Origin: Hanleya hanleyi
Lineage: Eukaryota > Mollusca > Polyplacophora > Lepidopleurida > Hanleyidae
NCBI GenBank assembly: GCA_036873755.1
Contig: JAVTVY010033708.1
Coordinates: forward strand, 62,001-126,000
DNA: 64,000 nucleotides
Reading direction: 5' to 3'
The translations under genes and the position numbers were made by a program. This document shows positions 42,799 through 53,490 of this stretch, in pieces. The notes below the pieces were generated by a model. That model was given only the letters and a program-made list of their open reading frames with translations. It was not told the DNA's origin and did no database searches. Numbering within the stretch: the stretch's first letter is position 1; every line of letters starts with the position of its first letter.

Positions 42799-42806
42799 TA
42801 TTTATA
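42799..42806 (-). promoter_or_regulatory. TATA-like box of PC4-like paralog 1
   Basis: TATAAATACGAGG on the minus strand, 53-60 bp upstream of the start at 42,746 (only 17-24 bp from the alternative ATG at 42,782, which argues against that ATG). Confidence 0.55.
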
Positions 42807-42809
42807 GTG

Positions 42810-43175
42810 TCAATACCACAGCGCCAGGGTGAATAGGGCACAGACTAGTATGAGGCCAACCAGCCGGCGCTGGTTCCGGCGTGAGCGCTCCTGGTCCATA
42901 GCGCGAGCATCAAGGATGGCTGTCATAGTCCAGTAGTGGTGAGTGATGGCACGCCTCTCCATCGAGTGCACTCTGTGGAGGACCGCTTCTGTGAACTCGT
43001 TCAGGATCTGGCGTCGTCCCTCGTTGTCGTCGCCATCTGCAAACATGGACCGGACCACTGCTCGGTAACCCGTGAATGAATTCACCACGGTGGCATACTG
43101 TAAAATGCGAGTCGCATGGGGCTGGATCTCCGCCATGGCTCTGTAGAAATGAAGGTGTGGGATCCAGAGGGACAT
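42810..43175 (-). CDS. Tail-anchored membrane protein of the Polinton
   Basis: 121 codons, or about 108 from an internal MAEIQPHATRILQYA at about 43,136. Mostly helical, ending in a single hydrophobic segment RLVGLILVCALFTLALWY after a basic RSRRNQRR stretch, i.e. a tail anchor. TATAAAAC sits immediately upstream of the first ATG, which favours the internal start. First gene of the leftward block. Family unknown to me. Confidence 0.5.
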   Translation of the reverse strand: MSLWIPHLHFYRAMAEIQPHATRILQYATVVNSFTGYRAVVRSMFADGDDNEGRRQILNEFTEAVLHRVHSMERRAITHHYWTMTAILDARAMDQERSRRNQRRLVGLILVCALFTLALWY

Positions 43176-43293
43176 GTTTTATAGACCAGATGTAGCTCTA
43201 CGGGTGTAGTCCGTGATACGTACTATTCTGATGGGTTAGTGCAAAAAAAGGGAGCAACAACAACAACACAGATTACAGATCAATCCTTTTTCC

Positions 43294-43514
43294 AGGTCAC
43301 GCCCGATTCACGCAGACCGGAAGTGACGTCATACACCTGCGCACAACCGTGATGAAAAAAAATGGATATGACCTTGAGCTGATCACGTGACCTCCCCGTG
43401 ATGACAAATACCCAGAACCAAGTGAGTACATGCATCCCATAGTCCCAGGTCACGCCCGATTCACGCAGACCGGAAGTGACGTCATACACCTGCGCACAAC
43501 CGTGATGGAAAAAA
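43294..43514. repeat. Direct repeats with ETS-CRE site upstream of the Polinton gene block
   Basis: Two nearly identical copies (about 43,294-43,362 and 43,446-43,514), 152 bp apart, run from AGGTCACGCCCGATTCACGC through CCGGAAGTGACGTCA (43,317-43,331 and 43,470-43,484) to CGCACAACCGTGATG. They lie between the right terminal repeat and the first gene, a promoter-like position. Confidence 0.85.
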
Positions 43515-43683
43515 ACCAGAACCAAGTCAGTACATGCATTCCATACAGGCAGACGAGGTCAAAATACTCGCTTCTGATTGGCTGTCAAAGGTCAGGTAAG
43601 TCACAGTGCTCCGCAAAAGTAGTGCAATGAATACACCCCTACCCTAAAATTGGACTCCTTTTATACGTTTTTCTATAATCCGC

Positions 43684-44736
43684 ACCCCACACCCAGCCCA
43701 TTAGATGCTCCTTCACCTCACCTTCAATTTGATACTTCACTCGACCCCACTGGACCAGTAGTCAATCCCCTAGCTCCAACACGGCTATTTTCATACCCTT
43801 TGGCCGCCGTGCATGCGCAGAATCACCCTAATTCAACCCCACACCCAGTCCATCAGATGCCCCTTCATGAATGCTTCACATTGATACCTCACTCGACCCC
43901 ACTGGACCAGTAGTCAATCTCCTAGCTCCAAAAAGGCTATTTTCATACCCTTCGGCCACCGCGCATGCGCACAATGCCGATAGTTCAATCCCACACCCAG
44001 CCCATTAGATGCCCCCTCACCTAAGCTTCACTTTGATACCTCACTCGACACCATCGGACCATTTTATCTAGGGACTACTTTTTCTGCGCGGAAGCTTTTT
44101 CCCGAGACCGCCAGACATGACTGCATCACCGCGGATGAATACATTCTTGCACTCACTCACACCACCCACACATAGGCCGCCATCTTGTCCCACCACCCAC
44201 AGCCGCCATTTTGTCCCACCACCCACAGCCGCCATCTTGTACCCAGCACCCACACATAGGCCGCCATCTTGTACCCAGCACCCACATTGTACCCATTGAC
44301 CCCAGCACACACAGGCCGCCATCTTGTACCCAGCACACACACACACCGCCATCTTGTACCCAGCACACATGCCGCCATCTTGTACCCAGCACACATTGTA
44401 CCCATTGACCCCAGCACACACACGCCGCCATCTTGTACCCAGCACACACACACACACACACATTAGGCCGCCATCTTGTACCCAGCACACACACACATTA
44501 GGCCGCCATCTTGTACCCAGCACACACACACATTAGGCCGCCATCTTGTACCCAGCACACACAGGCCGCCATCTTGTACCCAGCACCATGCCGCCATCTT
44601 GTACCCAGCACACACGCCGCCATCTTGTACCCAGCACACACACACGCATGCGCACACCACCCATTGTGACGTCACCCAAGGTTCTGCGCATGCGCAGTGA
44701 AGCGCTATTACGCGAATTTAGCCTTTGTATACTACT
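43684..44736. repeat. Polinton right terminal inverted repeat
   Basis: Reverse match of the left repeat. Inner 150-bp units with GCGCATGCGC are followed by an array of about 14 GCCGCCATCTTG motifs (44,178-44,630) separated by ACCCAGCAC and CA runs, then TGACGTCA and TGCGCATGCGCAG, ending GTATACTACT. Longer than the left copy because of more YY1-like units. Confidence 0.92.
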
Positions 44737-44742
44737 CGCGTG
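44737..44742. repeat. Polinton target-site duplication, right
   Basis: CGCGTG, identical to 31,330-31,335. Confidence 0.92.
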
Positions 44743-44880
44743 CTCCATTTCACAGGCTCATTAACAACCCTGCGTCCAATAGCGGAAGTTGACCTTTACT
44801 ACGTTGTTATGACGTAAGGGGAAACCCACGTACGCATGGTTCAGTTTGAATCCGGCCGAACAGCTCCTTCAGTTTCGCAC
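44743..44880. repeat. Copy of the foldback-element segment
   Basis: Starts CTCCATTTCACAGGCTC and runs through CGTCCAATAGCGGAAGTTGA to TCCGGCCGAACAGCTCCTT; close to the second half of the 267-bp units at 28,330-28,460. It abuts the Polinton end, so the Polinton landed at the edge of such a copy. Confidence 0.85.
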
Positions 44881-47119
44881 ATGAGCGAACTACTTTTCAT
44901 ATGCCCTGTCCAGATAAACAGGGATAATAATCTCCAGACAATTCTTTTTAACGCTAGGTTAACAGGAGTATTATACAGACTTGAAAAGTAATCGAAACAT
45001 ATATTTTACTATATATGATGTCACTTCCGGCGATTTGCGAGCGGCCGGGAGTCCTGTCCAAAAATCTCAATGGTGGCTGGGGTATTATCAGATCCCCAGC
45101 GAGGTGGTTGCTCCAGCATCTCCATTCGAATTGCCGAAGGTGGCGCAATGAACAATGGGAGTATTTTTTGCCAAAACGAAAGTAAGGTGAAAACACAGCT
45201 GGAGTCTGCATATCACTGAAAATCACCAAAATCGCGGCTCGCCTATTAACTCTTCCTGGTGATGTTGAGTTCATTTGTTTGCACTTGCAAGTAAACAAAA
45301 TATTTGCCGATTGCTATTTATGAACACTATAACAATTAATACATATATGCCCTTATTTAGTTACGATACTACCCAGACGGTCAACTTTTACAGATAGCTG
45401 TACCCAACTACGTGTGCAGTTAAAGGTCTCCCGCATCCGTAGTCAAATATTTGGAGGGAATCGTTAGGAAACTTTTTATTGTACTATTAGATGTGTAAAA
45501 TATATTCCAAATAAGATTTCCTGCTGACTAGCTAAAACAATTTAGCTCGTCTGTTGTTGCGAGAGTCCAAATGGACTTATCTTGTGAATTTTTCTCGAAT
45601 ACCGCTGATTGTTACAACAGCTGGGAATGAGCCTCTGGGGGACTTCAACAGGAAGTTTGAAGCAGAGCAGATTTTACTCCGTAATATCGCCTATGTTAAT
45701 AAACATAATATATTCAAGCAATTTATGAAAGAAAGGCTTAGAGGCCTTATTGAATTTGCACGATTCATTGGTTAAAGTTAAAAACGCTGCCAATTAACTT
45801 GGGATTTTTTATATGTAACCTTGGGGTCTAAGGCCCTTGCGGAGAAATTAGATAATAAATGCTCATATCAGAAGTGGACTATAAAAATCAAACACACCTA
45901 TTATGCATGGACATACCAGGTATATGCTTAAATACAATATAATATGTAATATAGTCCGTAAAATATGATTATATATTTCTAAAATATCATTACTGTATAA
46001 TTTATTTGTGCGAGAACCTTAGATATGAACTTTTTTGAATGTGCTCTTGAGAGAGACATCTGACATGTAACCCCTATATCCATAATGGCATCAGTCAGCC
46101 TTGTCGGTTGAACTATTTTTAGTCATTTGAAAATAAGGAAGGTCTTAAAAATTGACTTGGTCCTTTAAATTTCAGACAGTTGATTGAAGGGTCCTGTACA
46201 CAAGCTGTACACTTACATATGTTAATTACTAGATGATTTAGACGGCGGGGGGGGGGGGGGGGTTGGCTTAATGTCACACTCAAGTTTGTTTCTCTCATAT
46301 GGTGACAGTCAGTTTGGTTGGTGGAGGAAGCCGGAGTACCCAGAGAGAACCACCGCCCATCGGCAAGTAATTGACAAACTTTCACACATGGACCATGGGA
46401 TGATTTAGAGATGTACTTCGAGGTTTTGCCTTGAAGAACTTCAGCAAGCCTTTATTCCAAGCATTGTTCGATCTATTATGTTTATTAACATGTGCTATGT
46501 TGCATGTGGAGTGAATTCTGACTCTAATGGGAAATAATGTCCAGGACTTTTTTTTAACAACAGCAACAGCAGCAACCGTGGGTTCACTATGCCCTTAAAA
46601 GACAACGGCTACTGTTAAAAGACAAAGCTCGAGTAAGAACCGTAGTCAATGACAAGAGTGGAAAGATTTCGGTTGAACAAATTATTTCATTCGAAATCAT
46701 CTGCCATTCTAAAAGTAAAATGCTGACGTTGAAAAATCCACGCTAGACTAAGAAGTAATATTTATAAAAAAAATTGCATTTTCGTCGTGGGTACATCCTC
46801 ACTTGTAGGGAACCTTGATGAACCTGAAAAAGCTGCTTGATAAGCTATATTGCACACGGTGTTCCCGGTTTGAAGATTCTTACACGAGGAACTGCCACTG
46901 AGATTGAAGTGTTAATGCTGTATTGACTCACTTCCAATAGTATACCGAGGTTCCGAAACCCGGTAACTGACTTACACAATGGATCTGTCGGCTCTCGCGA
47001 ATCTGTGAATCACCTGCTTTGCAACGGAATTTGCATGTGTAAAGGTGGTTCGAAGTGCGGGAGTACCGTGGATAACACATTTAAGCCCATAGATGCATGT
47101 TCTCTTTGTCGACGTTAAA
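44881..47119. other. No recognised gene
   Basis: About 2.2 kb of unique-looking sequence. Frames near 44,954-45,298 (minus) and 45,554-45,775 (plus) show no motif that I recognise. A G homopolymer of about 18 lies at 46,245-46,262, and CACTTCCGGCGATTTGCG occurs near 45,020. Confidence 0.5.
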
Positions 47120-47960
47120 TGGGCCTAAAATCCGATCCCGTTTTATCCCATTTCTATCCCATGATGCAATGTACACCCAGGACAATTAAATGGCAAGGTG
47201 GAATCTTAATACAATTCAATAAACCTAAACCCTGATGACGTTTTATCCCTCTCACAATCACGTGGTGAAGTGTGCATCCGTCCATTTGCATGGCAGGTGT
47301 CACTTGTCCTGAGATCCAACATGACTCATATAAAACACAATATTAATTTGTCAACGCACAGCACAGGTTCGGCAAGGCACGAAGACCTGTATGTAACCAG
47401 ACGCTCCAAATTACAGGCTTATACTACCGACTGCCAAGCCAGGGATCTCGCGTTGGCAATTACATTTATGTCGTGTTACATGAGGGAGGTAGTATGATCT
47501 GCACCTGCCATTTAATTGTGGATGTACAGTGCATGATGGGATAATAGTGGGATAAAACGTCATCAGGTTTCAAGCCTATTGCACTGCCATCTCTCTCGTG
47601 TAACACGACATCAATTTAATTGCCAACGTGAGGTCCCTGGACTTGCACAGCCGAAGATCAAGCTATAATTTCTTGTCGGTTTACTTATAGGACCCCACGC
47701 CTTACGGCACGGCGCATTTAAGCCTGGTACACACGAGGCAGGTTTCCTTGACAAGTAAGACTAAATTTATGGGAATCTGTAGTGACCATTAGCGAATGGT
47801 CGTAACAGTCTCCCACAAATTTGGTCACAAGCTGCGTTAGGTTTTAGGATAATTGATCACCTGTCATGTAGATTTAATGGCTGCACAAACCATCACGTGA
47901 TTGAAAGAGGGATAACACATTATCAGGATTTAGGTCTATTTAATTCTCTTCCTTTTCTCC
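47120..47960. repeat. Nested inverted repeats with GGGATAAAACG phrases
   Basis: GATGACGTTTTATCCC near 47,235 matches the reverse of 47,553-47,568. TTGGCAATTACATTTATGTC (47,453) matches the reverse of 47,605-47,625. Diverged copies of CCATGATGCAATGTACA, ATCACGTGGTGAAG and GGGATAACACATTATCAGG recur at 47,155, 47,260 and 47,910. Probably folded copies of one short nonautonomous repeat; family not recognised. Confidence 0.65.
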
Positions 47961-48221
47961 TTGTCAATATTTCTAAACAACCACGTTCCCGCGAGCTACA
48001 AAATTCAGACATATTATGTCGTGGAATATTAACTGTTCATATGCTAATGAACGGATGATTATAAACATTTGTAAGCTTTCAATTTTTATTTTCCAGTACA
48101 TAAAATCTCAGTTTTGACGTAATATCTCTGAAAAGTAAGAGAATGACTTCCAACTTATCCAATAACTCGAGGATTTTTTTTAATCATTTCTTTGTATTAT
48201 ATTCACTGCACAACTCACCCG

Positions 48222-48277
48222 TGGTGTATTTCAAATACCGCATCTGGTGCATATTGTGTATTTGATATACACCACGA
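48222..48277. repeat. Short inverted repeat
   Basis: GTGGTGTATTTCAAATAC and GTATTTGATATACACCAC face each other around a core of about 20 bp. Possible MITE core or chance. Confidence 0.5.
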
Positions 48278-48879
48278 CTGACCTCTTTTCCCTGGATTAG
48301 GTCAAAAGAGGCGGAGCTCCACACTCGGATGATCATTGGCTAAAACAGCTACATCTTAGACACTGAACAATGTATGCCAAATATTAGCGCTATATTGCAC
48401 TCTGGGGGCTGTCTGGTGTCATCGTGTAACTATGACGAACCAAATTCCGGATATAAAAAAATACGGATCATGCATATGATCGAATACCTCATATCGAAGT
48501 GTCCATATGTTCTTCAAAACTGCCCATTTCAAACCTAGAGATAAACAGGGCATTAAAAACTCACTGAATTGGGAAGTTTGAAGATATTCTTCGTCGAAAC
48601 TGAGCGAAAACTTATCCAGATGAAATCGGGAAATGGGAGACAAGTCTCGGTTCAACTCTCAACTCCATCAATAATATGGCCTGTGTATAATCTTTCATAT
48701 ATATCCACGATGGCACACCACACTACTTACCTCATAGCTTAATAACATTAAGTCATTCATATGAGTTGTCATAACATTGATAACTCTACTGGATATTCTA
48801 ATGCATGTTTTTCTTGAAGCAGGTATATAGTTGGCCGGCCAAGGACATCAAAAACGCCTTTAAAAACTTTCGATAGCAT

Positions 48880-49695
48880 TTTTTAGCCCACCATGACCAG
48901 ATGGTGGGCTGTTCAAATCACTTTTGGTCCGTGGCCCGTCGTCCGTCCGTCAGTTCAGGCGTCCGTCCGTCGTCCGTCCGTAAACAATTCTCCTTATCGC
49001 GATTTCTCAGGAACTACTGCATGGATCTTTCTCAAATTTGGTAAACATGTTCCCCTTGGAGTCTAGTTGTGTAAGATACCTTTTTCGCTCCGAATCGAAA
49101 ACCCAATATGGCCATGAGGCGGCCATCTTGGATTTCCCCATGAACCTTGTTATCGCGATTTCTCAGGAACTACTTGATGGATCTTTTTCAAATTTGGTAC
49201 ACAGGCTCCCCTTGAGGTCTAGCTGTGCAAGATACCTTTTCTGGTCCGATTCGAAAATCCAATATGCCCACCAGGCAGCCATCTTGGATTTCCCCATTAA
49301 ACTTTGTTATCGTCATTTCTCAGGAAGTACTGCATGGATCTTTCTCAAATTTGGCACACAAGTTCCCCTTAGGGTCTAGTTGTGCCAGATACCCTTTTCG
49401 AGCCGAATCGAAAATCCAATATGGCCAACAGACGGCAATCTTGGATTTCCCCATGAAACCTTGTTATCGCGATTTCTCAGGAACTACTGCATGGATCTTT
49501 CTCAAATTTGGTACACAGATTCCCCTTGGGGTCTAGTTGTGCAAGATACCTTTTCCGGTCCGATTCGACATCCAATATGGCCACCAGGCGACCATCTTGG
49601 ATTTCCCCCATGAAAACTTGTTATCGCGATTTCTCAGGAACTGCTGCATGGATCTTTCTCAAATTTGGTACACAGATTCCCCTTGGGGTCTAGTT
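48880..49695. repeat. Array of about 165-bp units, first part
   Basis: Begins at a stem-loop AGCCCACCAT...ATGGTGGGCT (48,883-48,908) followed by CGTCCGTCCGTC repeats. About four to five units follow with TTATCGCGATTTCTCAGGAA, ATGGATCTTTCTCAAATTTG, TCCCCTTGGGGTCTAGTTGT and GGCCATCTTGGATTTCCCCA. Long frames here (for example 49,038-49,379) are repeat-encoded. Such arrays are common in bivalves and resemble the tandem cores of Helitron-related nonautonomous elements; that assignment is inference. Confidence 0.85.
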
Positions 49696-50339
49696 CATCC
49701 TCGCTAAAACCGGCGGTATCTCTATCCTAGATATAGTCCCTGGTACCCTGTATCACGATAAATGACAACACAGCGGCATCCTACACGTATTGACCAATCA
49801 GATCACTTAAGCACCGCGACCATGGCGACCGTGACAACAGATTCGAAAACATCATAGCTTGTGCGATACCCAGTGGCAGATGAACATGCACCTTTTCCAC
49901 AACCATGAACATTAATAAATATAAAGGAAACATAGTTTAAAACAAAATCTATTTGAAGAGAAAATAAACCCATTCATCTACCATCAAATATCCAACAAGC
50001 CACGCAAATGTAGAAAACACCGAATCTTTAAAGGCGGTCAGCGAAGTCAGTGTATCCTTCCCACTGAAGGACTTGAATTGGGTTGAAACGCACGGATTTC
50101 TATAAAATTTCACTGGTATATCTATTAATAGTTTATTGTTATGCGTGCTTGGATTGAATATTTTACATTCGGTATCAGCGAATAGTTTAGCAGCGAAAAT
50201 AAAACCCAGTGTATTATATACTGTCAGCGCAGTTTTCTAAGTCACGTAACTGGAGTGTGAGCGGAACGCGGTTTGCTATGCAAGTTGGTCAAGGGTTCAC
50301 CTTTGGCTCACAAATGGAAACCTTGACGTGGTGAAGATG
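49696..50339. mobile_element. 644-bp nonautonomous element with 9-bp target duplication
   Basis: Starts CATCCTCGCTAAAACC and ends GTGGTGAAGATG, so the ends are weakly inverted (CATCNTC). It is flanked by GGTCTAGTT at 49,687-49,695 and 50,340-50,348; the surrounding array has this phrase once per unit. No coding capacity. An 8- or 9-bp duplication suggests hAT- or Mutator-like mobilisation; not resolved. Confidence 0.75.
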
Positions 50340-51310
50340 GGTCTAGTTGTGCAAGATACCTTTTCTTGTCCGATTCGAAAATCCAATATGGCCACCAGAC
50401 AGCCATCTTGGATTTCTCCATGAAACATTGTTATCGTCATTTCTCAGGAACTACTTCGTGGATCTTCCTCAAATTTGATACCTAGGTTCCCCTTGGGGTC
50501 TACTTGCGCAAGATACCTTTCCTGATCCGATTCAAAAATCCAATATGGCCACCAGGCAGCCATCTTGGATTCCCCCATGAAACTTTATCGTCATTTCTCA
50601 GGAAGTACTGCATGGATCTTTCTCAGATTTGGTACACAGATTCCCCTTGTGGTCCAGTTCAGTTGTGCAAGATGCCTTTTCTGGTCCGATTCCAAAATCT
50701 AATATGTCCATCAGGCGGCCATCTTGGATTTCCCCACGAAATTTTGTTATTGCGATTTCTCAGGAACAACGTCCTGGATCTTTGTCAAATTTGGTACACA
50801 GGTTTCCCTTGTCTTCTGGTTGTGCAAGATACCTTTTCTGGTCCGATTCGAAAATCCAATATGGCCACCAGGCACCTATCTTGGATTTTCCCATGCAACT
50901 TTGTTATCGTGATATCTCAGGAAGTACTGAAGGGATCTTTCTCAAATTTGATACATACGTTCTCCTTGGGGTCTAGTTGTGCAAAAATCCAATATGGCCA
51001 CCAGGCACCTATCTTGGATTTCCCAATGAAACTTCATCGTGATTTCTCAAGAAGCACTTCATGGATCTTCCTCAAATTTGGTACACAGGTTCTCCTTGTG
51101 GCCCAGTTGTGCAAGATACCTTTTGGTCTGAGTCGAAAATCCAATATGGCTGTCAGGTGGCCATCTTGAATTTCCTCTTGAAATATTGTTATCTTGAATT
51201 CTCAGGAAATATTTCATGAATCTTTCTGAAATTTGGTACACAGGTTCCACATGGGGCCTGGTTGTGCAAGATACCCTTTTTTGGTCAGATTCGAAAATTC
51301 AAGTTACGCT
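50340..51310. repeat. Array of about 165-bp units, second part
   Basis: Continuation of the 48,880 array after the insertion, about six units, increasingly diverged. The 221-codon frame 50,504-51,169 is encoded by the repeats (recurring IQYGHQA and ILDFPM motifs) and is not a gene. Confidence 0.85.
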
Positions 51311-52190
51311 TCAAATTAATACGGTATTCCCGAGTTGTGACGTTGCATCACAAGAGTCGGCGGATCAAACGGTGGGGCATATTTTATATATTGACTAAAG
51401 AGATTATCCATACCTTCACTTTCCATATCAAGACGTTCAAATAATTCGGAATTAAAATGTATTTCTTCAAATTTTAAATCAGTTTTCTTTAGTCCAAGCA
51501 GTTGCAAGTGAACTGCCCCACCCTTTCGTCTGCCGGCGGGTCGGCTACATGAAGGGACGTCACTCTTGTGACACAACGTCACTCGATCCAAGGGAGATAA
51601 TCAGGATTCAGACACTTCCAAAGTTTCAGCATTACTGCGCGGACCGGATCCTTTCAGTATTAAGTATTGTACCATCTTACTATTTTCGAGCATGGTATCT
51701 TAAAAGAGATATCTCGAACTAGCCCAGTAAACAGAACAGAATTAGCATTCGTTCCTAATTATAAAATCTTAGGTATGTTTCATAGATCATGCCAAAGTGT
51801 CAAAGAGATTTGTCTTGGCTTCCAGTACCCAATGATGACGCGCGCAAAAAAAAAAATACTACAAAACGAAGACGAAGGATCCTCCATACATGTACATTCA
51901 CTTTCAGACTAACTTTGCTCATTTCTCTTGTACTATAACAACCGACATAAGAACAGTTTCTAGAAATCTTGAAACTCCTGAAACTTAGAAAGATTATATC
52001 TTGATGTTTTCCAGTGTCCCTTTTTCGATCTTTTTCGCTCAGATTCGAAATTCTGTAAACAAAATTACAAATCAGTCCTTTGTTCTTAGTAACAATGGAC
52101 AAAAAGATGCTCTTGTCATTAGCTTACAATTATCGGACAATGGTGGGCGCCAAGATCCTTCAGGATCTCTCATTTATTTATTAAAATTTA
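51311..52190. other. No recognised gene
   Basis: Short frames on both strands, including 91 codons at 51,316-51,591 (minus) with no motif that I know. Nothing else supported. Confidence 0.45.
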
Positions 52191-52840
52191 CTTCTTTTTA
52201 CGAATCGGTACCCATGCTAAATTAGTTCTCTGTGTAGTAGAGATCAAGGTAGGAGGGTATATCACCCTGATTTTGGCCAATTTAAGGTCATTTTGGGGTC
52301 ACTCCTGGGTCATTTACGGTCAAAAATGGGTAAAAATCGGTTATGAATTAACATCCACCGTATTGTTTGTTACGAATGATTATCCAAGCTGAATTAGTTG
52401 TAAGTAGTGCAGAGTGCATAGTAAGCAGTAATAGTGTATATCACGTCTATTACTAGAATAAGGGTCATTTTAGGGTCACTTTTGATTAATATGCACAGAA
52501 CTGACTGGTTGGGTATTCAAGTTGAATTAGTTGAATGTAGCGAAGGGTTGGCTAGAGTCATCGACAACACGTTAATTATTAGAATTAAGGTAATTTTAGG
52601 GTCGCTTTTGGGTGATATGCGGTAAAAATTGGTGAAAACCGGTTATAAATTAATATTCACAGTACTAATTTTTACGAATGATTATCCAAACTATAGTAGT
52701 ATGTAGTGTAAGATTCAAATTAGTCATGAATAACACGTTGATTATTCAATTTAAGATCATTTTAGGGTAACTTTTTGGTAAATGAGGTCACAAATGGGTA
52801 CAAGTCGGTTATAAATTAATATCCACAATACTATTATGTT

Positions 52841-52973
52841 ATTAACCAAGTGTTTTCATATTGGCCTTGTTATAGGTCCGAGGCCTGCCGTATTGGCCCG
52901 AGGCCGCAGGCCGAGGGCCAATACGGCTGACCGAGGACTTATAACCAGGCCAATATGAAAACACTTGGTTAAT
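52841..52973. repeat. Hairpin with about 62-bp arms
   Basis: ATTAACCAAGTGTTTTCATA at 52,841 pairs with its reverse complement ending at 52,973. Pairing continues through ttggcc, ttata, ccga and ccgtattggccc to a core of repeated CGAGGCCGCAGGCCGAG, with several mismatches. The ATG of the ORF lies at its right edge. Confidence 0.85.
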
Positions 52974-53490
52974 GACATTTTTATTAATTAACTCACCTAC
53001 AATTTTTTTTATCGATTATAATACATGCATCAAGGAATATTTTAGTTCAGCGACTCCCTGTATTTCTTCCTTCACAATAGGCCTATTTCCTACGATTATT
53101 ATTATGTGCTTTTTGAAGTGCCATTATCGTCGGAAAGTCGACTCCCTCTACAGTAACGCTATATCGGAAACGACGGTGACAATCGGGACGGTGAATAGGC
53201 CGATCACCCTCAACCTGGGCGTAGGTCTTCAACGTATGAAACGGAGTCAAAAGATACAAACAGATGAAATACTAATTTTATTTGATAAGAACGGTGCAGT
53301 AAAATACAACCTTATAATCTGGCGTAAATTGTCCAAATCCAGTCCCGATATGAGGATCGAAGACGTATCATGCTATGGAGACCCTAGATTCAACATCATT
53401 TTACAGGTGTTTCGACCGCATAATTTCTATCGGTTCTATCCATATGTGAATAACTCTTCTAGCTGCCAGTCTGACATCTTTCTGTTGTAA
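52972..53490 (+). CDS. Unrecognised ORF next to the hairpin
   Basis: 172 codons starting MTFLLINSPTIFFIDYNT right at the hairpin edge. A hydrophobic segment (FTIGLFPTIIIMCFLK, about 34-50) may be membrane-spanning. The rest is polar with VTIGTVNRPITLNLGVG and KIQTDEILILFDKNGAVKYN. No family recognised. The composition looks more coding-like than the surroundings, but the reality of the gene is uncertain. Confidence 0.35.
   Translation: MTFLLINSPTIFFIDYNTCIKEYFSSATPCISSFTIGLFPTIIIMCFLKCHYRRKVDSLYSNAISETTVTIGTVNRPITLNLGVGLQRMKRSQKIQTDEILILFDKNGAVKYNLIIWRKLSKSSPDMRIEDVSCYGDPRFNIILQVFRPHNFYRFYPYVNNSSSCQSDIFLL

Larger units (their letters stand above)
31336..44736. mobile_element. Polinton/Maverick (adintovirus-like) element, 13.4 kb
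   Basis: Ends AGTAGTATAC...GTATACTACT carry the 5'-AG typical of Polintons, with about 0.87- and 1.05-kb terminal inverted repeats and a 6-bp duplication CGCGTG. Leftward genes, in order from the right: tail-anchored protein, two PC4-like paralogs, retroviral-type integrase with chromodomain, membrane protein, A32/FtsK-like packaging ATPase, small basic Gly-rich protein, coiled/Pro-rich protein, penton-like protein, core-X-like protein, major capsid protein, adenain protease. The element is shorter than the usual 15-20 kb and shows no protein-primed DNA polymerase B. Nonsense codons and frameshifts in at least five genes mean this copy is inactive. Confidence 0.95.

Noticed and set aside
31336..44736. 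Bacterial prophage or contaminating virus genome
   Set aside because: The 6-bp target duplication, decayed genes and flanking repeat shared with the rest of the window show chromosomal integration in the host genome.
44068..44748. Many overlapping frames on both strands in the right terminal repeat
   Set aside because: Same array effect, with no codon preference and no family motif.
50504..51169. 221-codon open frame
   Set aside because: It spans several 165-bp tandem units and shows the unit period in its translation.
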